A stretch of DNA of 64,000 nucleotides, from assembly GCA_963576475.1 (NCBI GenBank), contig OY754977.1:10295089-10359088 (forward strand), written 5' to 3'. Below the pieces are notes generated by a model. That model searched no databases. It saw only the letters and a program-made list of their open reading frames with translations, and had not been told where the DNA came from. Of this stretch, positions 46,600 to 57,027 are shown piece after piece. The DNA is from Molanna angustata (lineage: Eukaryota; Arthropoda; Insecta; Trichoptera; Molannidae). A program made the translations under genes and the position numbers. Within the stretch, counting starts at the first letter, position 1. Each line of letters starts with the position of its first letter.

Positions 46600-47106
46600 G
46601 TCGTGAGAGCATTTTTTCAGTTTTAATAGATATAATCATAAACATTGAGAAAATATGAACCGTTGTCTATGGAAAACTAATCAGCTCTAAGTTTATGGAC
46701 TTAACACACATGATATCAATATGAAGTTAATCGGACTTATAGTTTGGGCTGCAGAGAGGACACAAAAAAAACAACGTAAATGATGAATTCATAGAGAAGA
46801 AATCAAAAGTTGTCTATGCAAAACTAATCAGCTCTAGGTCTTTGCACTTTACACATATGATGTTAATATGAAGTCGATCGGACTTATAGTTTGGGCTGTA
46901 GAGAGGACACAAAAAAGATAAATGCTACGGCGTACTGCGCGGCGTACGGCGTGTACGCCGTATACGCCATACACACAAATACATCACGACGAAACTCATA
47001 GTGTGCATTCTCTACATGATACCCATTGAGAAATTGATGTAAAATAAATACGCATAAATTTTGCGAAATCATGACTCTCCCCTATTCCATAGTGTGGAGA
47101 GTAAAA
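46600..47106 (+). repeat. repeat family B, near-complete copy with internal duplication
   Basis: From GTCGTGAGAGCATTTTTTCA to CCATAGTGTGGAGAGTAAAA. A segment of about 145 bp (GTTGTCTATG... to AGAGAGGACACAAAAAA) is present twice, at about 46660-46775 and 46805-46915. A GC-rich hairpin, TACGGCGTGTACGCCGTA, lies at about 46944-46961. Confidence 0.65.
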
Positions 47107-47435
47107 AACTCCTATAGATATCCCAGTGACGATCTCTACAATGAATTTGGTGTCCTCAATGTGTGAAGCCATTTATGTTCATAATAATCTGAAACTGGTT
47201 GGAGACACCAGAATAGACAGCGAGACTAAGCGAGAACATATTCTTAAAAACAAGGAAAATGAAATTTGTCTTAGGATATCCTGTTTTTTTGGCACCTAAA
47301 ATCTACAATTCATTGCCTGCTAACTTGAAAACACTCAAACTTGAAATATTAAAAAAATAAGATGTGGCTCCTATCTGTTGGCAGAGAAATTTCAGAAGGA
47401 ATAGTCATTCACATTTTAATTTGAACTTCTAGGGT
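47107..47435 (+). pseudogene. LINE reverse transcriptase C-terminal remnant
   Basis: RYPSDDLYNEFGVLNV, then KLVGDTRIDSETKREHIL and (shifted) APKIYNSLPANLKTLKLEI. The P-x-x-x-LY-x-EF and KIYNSLP patterns are typical of CR1/jockey ORF2 tails. Multiple stops and shifts. Confidence 0.65.
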
Positions 47436-49900
47436 ATATATTTATGTTAATATTCTGATTTTCTTTCTGTGTTTTTTTCGTATCAACTAAAACTACGCGC
47501 CGTGCGCCCTCTTCATTTACCCAAACCGTGTTTGGAAGTGGTGTCTTTCACCAATATAGTGTGTGTTGTGATACCAGAGAACAGTGAGTGCCTTCCGTGA
47601 AGAACTCCAGAAGAAGGAAGAAATTCGCCACCAGGTAGGTGCAATATTCTCTATATCCAACAACTGTTGTTAATATTGTTTCAAAGTATTTATTATTACT
47701 GTAAAAAAATACTACTGTAAGGTACCTACTTATAGATATAATTAATGTATGTATATAAATATTGGCCATCTTGAAACAAAAATTCTTAGTTGGATGGCCA
47801 TAGCATATAACATGTATTCAATTATGTATTTATAAAATAAATAAAGAAAATAAAAAAAATGTTACACAAAAGAGATAATAACCGCCCATTTAAAATATTT
47901 TGCAGTCAATAGAACAATCTGTGAAATTAACTTGCATAAAACAGCTGTAAAAATCATCAGAAATTCTTATAAAGTTTTCCTTTAAAACACATCACATTCA
48001 GACAAATTAATCAAACAAGAAGAGACATATTTCAATGTCATTGCAAAAGTACGCTCAGTATATGAAACCGTGTGATTAAATAATGGTTTTAATAACACTA
48101 AGAGGACAGAACGTTATTTGTTTGTCCGTAATACAAGTCAGGGGGCTATGTACATGAGAACTTACGGTATATTATATTTATTATACAATGTCGCGTGAGA
48201 TGAAAGCAGAAGGATGACGTCATTAATCATTGAGAAGCTGTGGGATCCTCTGTAAGACCCCGGGATTAGAACAGATTATACAGGAAATACGTTACATTAT
48301 TTAGTCACCTCTTGTCCGAGTCACACCGTAGAAAGGAAGAGGAACACCATCGCAGTGGTCAGTTCGCCACGGAAATTAAATTATACGATTACAATTGTAC
48401 TACTATTTCTTCGAAAGAGAAATACACTTTAAATGTCTGAAAAGTAATGTAGATGTATGAGAAAAAAGATATTTGAATCTTGAGCAAATATTTTAGAGAT
48501 ATGTTATGTCTTATCAGAAAATATATTTTAAGTATAATATAAAATATATTTATTTATAAAAATCTAACAAATTTTTGAGTACAATTAATATTATATAATG
48601 TATTTGGATAAACCTGTATCGAGGTTAAATAAATTCACATTTTTGACAGACATAAATGACACAAAAATAATATTATACAAAACAACATGTCACTAATGTC
48701 GCCAGTTGGGTACTTATAAACCACTTTCAACAATATTTTTTTAAATAATATAAATGACAAATAATGCAATAATAAAAAATATAATAAAAATATTATATGT
48801 AGGGTAACCATGAGTATTGTAAATAAAAAAAAACATATTTCAACTAAGAAAGGTTAATGATGAAAGAATAGTTACTTTTGCCATCCTCAGACAATACAAA
48901 CAACTTGATATTTTTTTTAAATTTAAGAGAGGAATTAATTGATATTAGATACTCTAATTATCTAATTCTATAAACATATACTTCGTCCCATTAACATTGA
49001 CACTGGAAATTGATATTGGACATTGATATGAGAGAAATGAAATTCTCGAACTTCAAGTATCGTCTTTCATATAGAATACTATAATCCTCAGTTAGCGATT
49101 TATGCTTTATTTGAGGAATGTACGAGTTTGTAACTTTTTAACAAACTTAATACCTCGAAAGACACGATGATGGAAGATATATTTAAAGATGAACCAGGAA
49201 ATCAGGCACCAATAAGGTTTACGGTTTATTTCGTTGTAATATTATTCACGAATCAAGCGAAACACAACTTATTAAATTCCCAATACGAAAATTTTCACGA
49301 GAAACGACGCAAATTAACGACCGAGACGGGCCCTCTTATTATCAAATTCTCATGGAATTCAAACAACAAAAAAATCCAAGAGCGTGGTAAGAATTTTCAT
49401 AGTATTTTCCTCAGAAAAATCTTTAGATAAGTAAAAAATTATATTGATAATCGGAAAACCTGGGCACTCGAACATTCAGTAAAACAGGGGCGCAATCACG
49501 TACAGGAAAATTTCAATTCCAAATGTCAAAGTTCGGCGAGTGATTTGATTACAAAACTGCGTAATCCAATATTTGATTATATTGGGGAAAATCAAAAACC
49601 GTACCCTATGCAAACTAACAGGGCAGGAGTGAAAATAGACGGGAAACACTAATAAAACCCTAATGACTGAGGATTTGTGGTTATGGCATTTAGAAATCAA
49701 CGAGTCTCGTTGACTTTAAATTAAACGAATAATAAATAAGGTTCTTAATGACATAGTTTCACATTTCATTCGAGAATTGTATAAACAGAATGTGCCACCA
49801 GAAAGAATCATCTATAAGTATGCTTGATGGTCATCAAGCCTCTGCATGACAAGGCTCCAAAACATATTCAAGAACGGTGTCCAAAGGTTTAACATTGATT
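47436..49900. other. no gene recognised
   Basis: 47555-47640 contains a short open stretch (FREELQKKEEIRHQ) followed by GTAGGT, which might be an exon end, but there is no supporting partner. 49167-49430 (+) is an 87-codon frame without a domain. The rest is AT-rich. Confidence 0.35.
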
Positions 49901-49924
49901 ATTAACTGTTTTGTATATATTATT

Positions 49925-50390
49925 TTGTACATTAACTCCGGTTGGTTGGAGAAAATTGTCATTTGGCAACGGGCCCGCCGGTATACAAATTATATAATAA
50001 TAATAATAGGGGATTTTATACAGCGCCGTTTCAAGATCATTTCATGGATAGTCATAGTTTGTTTGGTTATGTGCTGCTCTATGAAACAAAGCTGTTTTGG
50101 TTCTTTAGTGAAAGTGTTCCTGCTATGAGCACCGCATGCGGAAATCTGGAGGCAGTGCATTTCACTTGATTGGACCGCTCACATCAAATAATCGGTCACA
50201 GTAAGCCGTTTTTTGTAACCTGTCCAACTCCTTTAGGGAGTTTTTACTCTGTTATCCAGACGACCTGATTGTGAGATGCCTACCAGTGAGCTATTTTCTC
50301 TGACACAGCTTATGAATGTATTGTGGTGCTTGATGGTTAAAAGTATAAAACACGGTCAAACAAATTGATATTACAAATCAATAAATGAAT
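49925..50390 (+). mobile_element. LINE or SINE 3' tail and unidentified flank
   Basis: CCGGTTGGTTGGAGAAAATT and GCAACGGGCCCGCC form the tail motif also seen at 9610. The following segment to 50390 is of moderate GC and ends in AATAAATGAATAAATG, an A-rich tail. No protein recognised. Confidence 0.4.
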
Positions 50391-50510
50391 AAATGCCACC
50401 AGGAAGACATTAAGGTCGTCAGGTTCTCAGAGTACCAATTATTTAAAGGAATCGGACAGGATCAATAAAGCGGTATGTTACCAAGATCAGTGTTTTAACA
50501 TGGAATATAT

Positions 50511-50617
50511 TGCCCCCTGACATATGTGAAACTCAAGATATTGACACTTTCAATACATTACTCAAGATTACTATATTTCGTAGAGACAACAATTATATTG
50601 AAGAACTCTTGGAGTGA
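50511..50617 (+). pseudogene. LINE ORF2 terminal remnant
   Basis: WNILPPDICETQDIDTFNTL followed by LKITIFRRDNNYIEELLE and TGA (50615-50617): the W-N-x-LP-x-x-I / F-x-x-x-L-x-x-x-L end of a CR1/jockey ORF2. Confidence 0.65.
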
Positions 50618-50920
50618 TCTTGCATCACTAAATGGCGCTTTTTTAATTATTACAATAATTATTAAACGATTGGTTCACCTAGAATTCTAGCATGGCAACA
50701 AAAAGTCCGAAATTGAATTAATTGGAAAAGTTTAGAAAGGGAATATGTACAGCAGTAAAACGAATATGGTGTATTATAACGAATATTATAAAATGAATTC
50801 CTGTAGCACCCTTCAAAACATAATATCAAATCATCTAAATCATCCAGAAGACCGAATTACATGCTATATTAAAAGTCTTCTGTATTATCTTGACAATTCT
50901 ATCTTGGCGAATTTGACACA

Positions 50921-51348
50921 ATTCTATCTTGGGTTCCTAGTCACCCAGGGATTGAAGGCAACGAAAAGGCTGATGAACTTGCCAAATTGGCAACGATCTC
51001 AGGCACAATTTATTCCGGATGACTTCATAATCCCAATCTCAGATCTTTTTCCTCGTTTTAAAGTAAATATGTTTTCCAAGTAGGAAGAAAATTAATCCAA
51101 AACAAAAAAAATACAAAGGATCATACTATGCAGGTATCCAGCAAAAAAATCTCTTCAAGAACTTGGTTCCATAAAAGGAAATTTTCAAAAAGTTTTATAT
51201 CATGTATTTCCAGAATGATATTTAGCCACAGTTCAATTGCCTCCCATCTGTATAGAATAAGGGTTTTAATAAGTCCTCTTTGCCAGTGTGGTGAGGAGGA
51301 TGAAACAATTAATCACGTATTTTTTAACTGTAAAAAACATTCCGATTT
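50921..51348 (+). pseudogene. I/R1-like LINE remnant, left part (RNase H and CCHC end)
   Basis: 50921-51015 reads ILSWVPSHPGIEGNEKADEL then AKLATISGTIYSG, the C-terminal half of a LINE-encoded RNase H. 51155-51349 reads FISCISRMIFSHSSIASHLY, then SPLCQCGEEDETINHVFFNC and KKHSDL, the terminal zinc-finger region. Stops and shifts lie between. The frame breaks at 51348 where another LINE is inserted, and resumes at 57028. Confidence 0.85.
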
Positions 51349-51583
51349 GAAATGAAATGAAATGAAATGAAATGAAATGAAATTATTTATTTCCATTTAC
51401 ACATATATATAAAAACAATAACAAAAAATAGCTATATTTAAAAAAAAATATATACTTATCATAAACATAGTACTTATATATAATTTTTCGTATTTGGAAA
51501 TTTACTGCCTCACTAGACAAGTCTGTTCTGAGGCAGTACTGTTTCAATTTGCCCAGTGGTTACATGTTTTTGAAATATAACAG

Positions 51584-51683
51584 ACATAATCAAATTGCCG
51601 TTAGGCAATAAGTCCGCCATTTGTACTAGCTATTAAGTAATGTACATGTACAATAAGTGTTTTAAATAAATAAATAAACATAA
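51584..51683 (+). mobile_element. short LINE/SINE tail inserted in the LINE-2 3' UTR
   Basis: ACATAA at 51584-51589 and 51678-51683 flanks 88 bp containing AATTGCCGTTAGGCAATAAG, GTCCGCCATTTGTACTAGCT and an (AAAT)n tail in plus orientation, opposite to LINE-2. It is a severely 5'-truncated insertion younger than LINE-2. Confidence 0.65.
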
Positions 51684-51817
51684 ACAGGAAAGAAAAAGTA
51701 TCAGAAAATTTACCGTGAACTCTCATTTTATTTTAGTCCATATAATTGTAGTGGAAACGTTTGATGGAACCAAGCTGCGGCAAAGATTTTCAGGTTATGA
51801 AGGCACAGAGCAGTGAA

Positions 51818-54784
51818 CTATGTTAGGATATTTAACAAGACATGAGCAGATTGTATTCTACCATTTCTTCTCAGCCAATCAATTACCAGTTTTTTGAAGT
51901 TTGTTTCGTCGCTTGAGATATTGTGTTCAATGTCAGGTAATATTTTATTGTAGAGTCTAGGAGCAAGAAAAGGGTAATGTCGCTGGGCAAAAGTCGTCCT
52001 TATTAGTGGAGGTCTTATCTGTAGTCTATTTCGGGTACTGTTGGGGAAAACGTAGTCAGGTAAGAATTCCGTCATATGTTTATGAAGATAGGTCATTATA
52101 GTTTTCATGTATAACTGTCTAATATCTAAAAAACCACTGTCTGTGTAAATTTGGTCCGTGGAGTATCTTTTAGGTTTTTTGTACATAATTTTTATTATTG
52201 AACGTTGTATTCTTTCTAGTGGTTCTAAAATTGTTTTTGCCATTCCTCCCCAGCCTATAATTCCATATTCCAATGTTGTTTGTACAAGTGCAAAGTAGAT
52301 TGTTCGTAGTATATTAGTTTCCAACATATCTCGTAGCATTCTAAAAACATAAGTCATTTTTCTACATTTATTAGTTTGGTGTTCTATATGGTCTTGCCAT
52401 CGTAAATTTTCGTCAATGTATATTCCTAAGTATTTGTACTTGGGGACTCTTTTCAGTGGTAAACATTGGCAGTTTGTCAAAGTTCTGCAGTTATGTATTG
52501 TTAAGGTCTGGTCATATTGTGGTTGTGTCCTAGTGGTAATACTAAAGGTCATATACTCTGTCTTCGTAGTATTAATAGTAAGTAAGTTATAGTCCATCCA
52601 GTCTTTTACCCCACACAACTCACTACGTGCCTTCTCAAATGTAGTCTCCCATAGTTCGGAGCTATAGGTGAGCACTGTGTCATCAGCAAAGGCAATAACT
52701 TTGCCGGTTTGGATTTTTTTTAATAAGTCGTTAATATAGACAAGGAATAAAGTGGGTCCCAGGACGCTGCCTTGTGGCACTCCAAATCGAACTGTTTTCG
52801 AATCACTCTTACTCTGTCCAACTTTGACCATTTGTTGCCTATTAGAAAGATAACTCTTAAACCAATGGAGTCCGTTATCTCTTATTCCTATGTTATCCAG
52901 CTTTTTTAGTAATATCACATGGGATACCGTATCGAATGCTTTCGTCAAATCTAAGTATATAGCTAAGCACTTTCGTCCATTATCCATTTCCTTTGCTAAA
53001 TATCCTGTGAGTTCCTTTATAGCATCCGTTGTACCTCTACCCCCTCTAAAGCCGTATTGATCGTTAGATAGTAGATGGTTAGAATCTAAAAAAGTCATCA
53101 GTTGTTGGTTGGCGATTTTTTCGTAGATTTTAGATATTGTATTGAGCAGGGTTATTGGTCTATAATTTTTAGGATTTTGGTGATCTTCGCCCTTATAAAT
53201 GGGAGTTATGAGGCCTTGTTTTAGATGATCAGGAAATATTCCTTGGGATATACTTAAGTTTATAGCATATGTTAGTGGTTTCGAGATATAATCCACAGTT
53301 TGTTTCAGTAGTTTGGTACTGATACCATCTAGTCCAAGTGCACAGTCATTACGTAGCGTTTTAATAACTGTCTTGACCTGTTCTATCATTACAGTTAAGA
53401 AATCAAATCTAATGTGAACCTCATTTTCATTTATTAGATTGTTTACAAGATCATTCTCATTTTTGTTTATTGTGTTCATTAGGTGTTCGGCCAGGTTGTC
53501 TCCAATATTTGTGAAGTAATTATTCAATATGTCAGCTATTTTCTGTTCGTTTTCAATAATTTCATTTCCGTTCCCAATTTTCTCCACTCTTTTCTGATCC
53601 TTCTTATGCCCAAAGTTATCTCTTACTATATTCCATATTGTTTTAGACTTATTTGTACTCTGGTGTATCTTTTCTTTATAGTAGTCTTGTCTTGTTTTCT
53701 TTATAATATTAGAGCAAGTATTTCTGTATTGTTTGTAGTATAATTGTAAAGCGTAATTATTAGGGAATCTTTGAGCTTGCTTATGTAATTTGTTTCTCTT
53801 GTGTATAGCCTTTACAATACCGTCTGTAATCCAAGGTTTTATATTAAGAGTTCTATGATTAATAATTTTGACTGACGTATGATTTTTGAGTAATTTATCC
53901 AGAGTAGATAGAAAATTATTGAGCGCAATATTTGGATCACTTGTGTCATAAACAGCTTGCCACGTCTCTTGTTTCAACACATTTATTAGAGATTTGTAGT
54001 TAGTTACATTAATATATCGTCTTGTATCATTTTTATATTTTGACTCTGTGTATAACTCTACAGTTGTGATAAAGTGATCTGTAATGCTGCTGTGAACAGT
54101 GTTGGATTTAACTTTCATTTTAGTATTTACAAATATGTGATCAATACAAGATGCATTGTTATGGGTGACTCTAGTAGGGTCATTTATTGCTGAAGCGAGA
54201 CCTAGTTCACACATTATTTCGAGATAGCTATTTGTTATTTCATTACGTGCATCAAGAATATTTATATTAATATCTCCAGCAAAAATTATGTTGGAATTAC
54301 CCTTAAGTTCACTCAAACACTGGTCTAATGTATTTAAGAAAAGTGTAGGGTCGCTGTAGCTTGGGGATCTATATGTTGCCAGTATAACTACCTTCTTTTC
54401 TTCAATAGCTATCAACACATGACTTGCATCCTGCAAGTATGAAGTCTTACGGGTTGGTTTGAGTGCTCGTCTAGCATATACAACTACTCCATCAGATCTA
54501 TTTGCATGGTTATGGCTAAGGAAGGAATCGTATTCTTGTATCTGTGGTGGAGTATCACTTTCACCTAGCCAGCACTCTGTTAATATTATAACATCAGGTT
54601 TAATTATTAACTGATGGTAGAAGATGAAAAATTCGTCGAAGTTCTTCCAGATACTACGAATATTCGTATTAATAACTTTCAACGAATTTTCATCTGAAAA
54701 GGTATTTTGGAAATTTTCGGAGTTTGTTATGCTGTTACTTTCTATCAGTTGCAGGTTTTCAATTTCGGTTTGTAGACTATCCAT
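51818..54784 (-). CDS. LINE ORF2: APE endonuclease plus reverse transcriptase
   Basis: 988 codons, no breaks. Endonuclease: Asn41 in NTNIRS, Glu70 in LTECWL, YRSPS at 138-142, GDININ (170-175), IDHIFV with Asp215/His216, and TDHF with Asp236/His237. RT: LGLDGIS (483-489), motif A YLDLTKAFD with Asp612, motif B GVPQGSVLGP (668-677), motif C FADD (699-702). The C-terminus has TTLEYGIIGWGGMAKTILEP and LAPRLYNKILPDI. The first ~34 residues are a Glu/Asn-rich leader. The ATG overlaps the TAG of the preceding frame by eight nucleotides, which would suit reinitiation. CR1/jockey group by resemblance. Confidence 0.93.
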   Translation of the reverse strand: MDSLQTEIENLQLIESNSITNSENFQNTFSDENSLKVINTNIRSIWKNFDEFFIFYHQLIIKPDVIILTECWLGESDTPPQIQEYDSFLSHNHANRSDGVVVYARRALKPTRKTSYLQDASHVLIAIEEKKVVILATYRSPSYSDPTLFLNTLDQCLSELKGNSNIIFAGDININILDARNEITNSYLEIMCELGLASAINDPTRVTHNNASCIDHIFVNTKMKVKSNTVHSSITDHFITTVELYTESKYKNDTRRYINVTNYKSLINVLKQETWQAVYDTSDPNIALNNFLSTLDKLLKNHTSVKIINHRTLNIKPWITDGIVKAIHKRNKLHKQAQRFPNNYALQLYYKQYRNTCSNIIKKTRQDYYKEKIHQSTNKSKTIWNIVRDNFGHKKDQKRVEKIGNGNEIIENEQKIADILNNYFTNIGDNLAEHLMNTINKNENDLVNNLINENEVHIRFDFLTVMIEQVKTVIKTLRNDCALGLDGISTKLLKQTVDYISKPLTYAINLSISQGIFPDHLKQGLITPIYKGEDHQNPKNYRPITLLNTISKIYEKIANQQLMTFLDSNHLLSNDQYGFRGGRGTTDAIKELTGYLAKEMDNGRKCLAIYLDLTKAFDTVSHVILLKKLDNIGIRDNGLHWFKSYLSNRQQMVKVGQSKSDSKTVRFGVPQGSVLGPTLFLVYINDLLKKIQTGKVIAFADDTVLTYSSELWETTFEKARSELCGVKDWMDYNLLTINTTKTEYMTFSITTRTQPQYDQTLTIHNCRTLTNCQCLPLKRVPKYKYLGIYIDENLRWQDHIEHQTNKCRKMTYVFRMLRDMLETNILRTIYFALVQTTLEYGIIGWGGMAKTILEPLERIQRSIIKIMYKKPKRYSTDQIYTDSGFLDIRQLYMKTIMTYLHKHMTEFLPDYVFPNSTRNRLQIRPPLIRTTFAQRHYPFLAPRLYNKILPDIEHNISSDETNFKKLVIDWLRRNGRIQSAHVLLNILT

Positions 54785-55604
54785 TTTTCAAATCATCAAG
54801 TTTACCAATTTTACTAAATATACCAATCAGCTTCATTCCAATCATCATTTCCCTACTTGTAATGAGATGTAATAATAATAAAATAGTGAATGATACTAAA
54901 TTTTTCTCAGTTTTTAAAGTGAATATAAGACAGTTCTGCAAGAGGTATAAAGATTTTATATATTCACATCGAATGAGTGTCATGTTAAGTGAGGCAGTTA
55001 TATCATAAAGTAATCGTATAAGCAATATTATTATAGTATATGAAAGTAAATAAAAGCACATGTAAGTTTTTAAAAAATAAGAAATAGAGTTCTGTACAGT
55101 ATATAGTGAAGAAGCTATAACACAAAGTAATAAGTCTATCAAGGTAGCTCCATCACAAAATAATAAAATAATCATTATCAATAGTACATAAGTCTTTAAA
55201 ACATAAATAAGATAATTTTGATAAACACCATAACTACAAATGATCGATGAATATGCACCAAACACGGCCGGGATCAAATCAACACTATTGCAATTAAAAA
55301 TTAAGAGCATCAATATAAAACTTGGGTAAGTAGGGTTCGGTACAAAGACAGTGATGGTTACTAAGAGAGATGGGGATATGGTATGGTAGAGTTGGAAAGG
55401 GAATGTGAACAGAATTTTCGTGTATTTTTTTATACGACATTGAACTTCAAGACAGTCCGGGGGAAAAGCACAGTTTCGGTACCAATTCACAGCAGGATAG
55501 ATCGTTGTTCTCATGTAATCCTTTGTAGGTCCCTTTCCGTTCCAATGTGGATAGCTGGGGAAGTACGGTTTTTCCTCACAAATATTCGGCATTCTCTTGT
55601 CCAT
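54777..55604 (-). CDS. putative third LINE frame, hydrophobic, unknown function
   Basis: 275 codons open between ORF1 and ORF2. It overlaps the last 94 nt of ORF1 in another frame and ends in TAG that overlaps the ORF2 ATG (ATGGATAG). The first ~90 residues are mixed. Then come several strongly hydrophobic runs: YHTISPSLLVTITVFVPNP (about 94-112), TYVLLIMIILLFCDGATLID, YFLKTYMCFYLLSYTIIILL. No family is recognised. It may be a real membrane-protein frame, or a stretch that merely stays open in T-rich spacer sequence. The start could be internal. Confidence 0.35.
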   Translation of the reverse strand: MDKRMPNICEEKPYFPSYPHWNGKGPTKDYMRTTIYPAVNWYRNCAFPPDCLEVQCRIKKYTKILFTFPFQLYHTISPSLLVTITVFVPNPTYPSFILMLLIFNCNSVDLIPAVFGAYSSIICSYGVYQNYLIYVLKTYVLLIMIILLFCDGATLIDLLLCVIASSLYTVQNSISYFLKTYMCFYLLSYTIIILLIRLLYDITASLNMTLIRCEYIKSLYLLQNCLIFTLKTEKNLVSFTILLLLHLITSREMMIGMKLIGIFSKIGKLDDLKNG

Positions 55605-56545
55605 ACAAATTCGTACTTTTTTGAGTTTGTAATTTCCTTTGTCTTGTATAATATGAACTTGTTGTATGATGTAAGATGCTCATTTAGATATATTGGACAC
55701 GATTCCTTATACCCTAGTCTGTCAGCCTTTATGCCTTTTACCTTACGTATGGCCGCCAACAAGTTATTCTTTATCTTATTGTCCGCAAATTGAGCGATAA
55801 TTGTTCGAGGGCGATTTGGTTGATTTGATTTGTGCGCCGTTCTGGTGCTAAACACGACGTCAGCCGGAGACAAGTTAACGCCCAATACGCCGGCTAGTGA
55901 AGAGACAATATCCAGTGGCGTCTTTGCCGGACTTTCGGGCACACCAACTATTTCCAAATTATTTATTTTTGATGATTGTTCAATGACGTGTTGTTTGTGT
56001 CCCATCTCACCCAGTTGTCGCTCCATTTCGTCTATCCTGTCTCTCAACAAGGTTACCTGGGAAACATCCGACCTTAGCCTTTCCACCTCCTCTTCAATGA
56101 CATCCAATCGTAGATTACAGGAAGCAGTGGAGGCCTTGAATTCGCTCAGCTCCCTATGGAGGTCTTCCATTTTGGAGCCAAGAGGCCCCAACGCCAACAG
56201 TTCCAGTCGAATCATCCTTAGCTCCCCCAGTACATCGACACCTGCTGGCATCGACTCACCCGACGGTGACGCAATATTCAGCGATGCAAGCGAGCTTTGC
56301 CGAGACCGACGAGGATCCTCCTCCGAGGCCGATCTTGGATCCTCCCTCATACATGTACCACACTTCCATTGGTCTCTCCTAATTCGAGACATTTTTTTGT
56401 AGTTGTCCTGTGTTGTGCCGACGCAGGAATAATGGTAAGTTTGATAGCATCTGGAACATTTGAGCGATTTAGTCGGTGACAGGCTATTTTCACATTGGTT
56501 ACATTTTAAAGGTGCCATTGTTCCCAATTTGGCAATGACACTCAA
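55511..56545 (-). CDS. LINE ORF1: PHD-like zinc finger, coiled coil, FP25-like domain
   Basis: 344 codons; probable RNA-binding partner of ORF2. The C4HC3 finger uses C15, C18, C30, C33, H38, C41, C62 and C65. The linker (66-110) is rich in Ser, Arg and Asp. Residues about 110-190 (LEL...MEDLHRELSEFK, VIEEEVERLRSDVSQVTLLR, DRIDEMERQL) are a probable coiled coil. 192-340 (NNLEIVGVPESPAKTPLDIV, DVVFSTRTAH, PIYLNEHLTSYNK, FVWTRECRIFVRKNR) are the FP25-like domain. The alternative start Met10 sits right before the finger. More GC-rich than ORF2. Confidence 0.88.
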   Translation of the reverse strand: MSVIAKLGTMAPLKCNQCENSLSPTKSLKCSRCYQTYHYSCVGTTQDNYKKMSRIRRDQWKCGTCMREDPRSASEEDPRRSRQSSLASLNIASPSGESMPAGVDVLGELRMIRLELLALGPLGSKMEDLHRELSEFKASTASCNLRLDVIEEEVERLRSDVSQVTLLRDRIDEMERQLGEMGHKQHVIEQSSKINNLEIVGVPESPAKTPLDIVSSLAGVLGVNLSPADVVFSTRTAHKSNQPNRPRTIIAQFADNKIKNNLLAAIRKVKGIKADRLGYKESCPIYLNEHLTSYNKFILYKTKEITNSKKYEFVWTRECRIFVRKNRTSPAIHIGTERDLQRIT

Positions 56546-56629
56546 CTTAAAAATGTGTTATGCCACTGATATCGAAATGTCAACCCAATACTACAACTGT
56601 ACTACAACAGTATTAATAAATATTATAAT

Positions 56630-56725
56630 AAAGATGGCAGTAAGTTAGTCTGTGTAACTATTACAATACAGATGGCAGTAATTTAGTCTGTTGAACTATT
56701 CAAATATAGATGGCAGTATTAACGC
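56630..56725 (-). repeat. 38-bp tandem repeats in the LINE-2 5' UTR
   Basis: GATGGCAGTA recurs at 56633, 56671 and 56709 with a period of 38 bp, with partly conserved sequence between (TTAGTCTGT, AACTATT). On the element's sense strand the core is TACTGCCATC. Tandem 5' UTR units of this kind often carry the internal promoter of a LINE; that role is inferred. Confidence 0.75.
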
Positions 56726-57027
56726 GAGCACTAGTAACATTGATGAGTAATGCACAGCGAATAGCGAGCCGTCTCCACCGGGCGAGAATTCAGTACAGTA
56801 AATGTCAGGTAATATTTTTCATTAAACTCGACATCAAAAACACTAGATTTCTCCGCAGCTCGGTAAAAATACAACACACGAACACTTCCACTTATTCGTC
56901 ACAAGAAGTTATACTATTGTACAACGATTCACACTCTTATAACGCACATTTGTAATTTATACGGAATCTTTAATCAGCTGTCAAACTGTAGCAAGCTGTC
57001 TGTATATTTCTAGATCTAAAAAAAGAA

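Larger units (their letters stand above)
51349..57027 (-). mobile_element. full-length LINE with intact ORFs (LINE-2)
   Basis: Minus-strand order: 5' UTR (57027-56546, with three 38-bp repeats), ORF1 (56545-55511), intervening hydrophobic frame (55604-54777), ORF2 (54784-51818), 3' UTR, and an (ATTTC)n tail ending at 51349. It is about 5.7 kb. The boundaries are inferred because the interrupted host LINE reads on either side, with GATTT shared at 51344-51348 and 57028-57032. Confidence 0.85.

Noticed and set aside
47555..47640. Possible exon FREELQKKEEIRHQ ending at GTAGGT
   Set aside because: A stop precedes it by a few codons, the acceptor is poor, and no family or partner exon is recognised.
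55383..56402. Long plus frames opposite LINE-2 ORF1 (136 and 190 codons)
   Set aside because: Antisense shadows of a well-supported ORF1 with a PHD-like finger and FP25-like domain.
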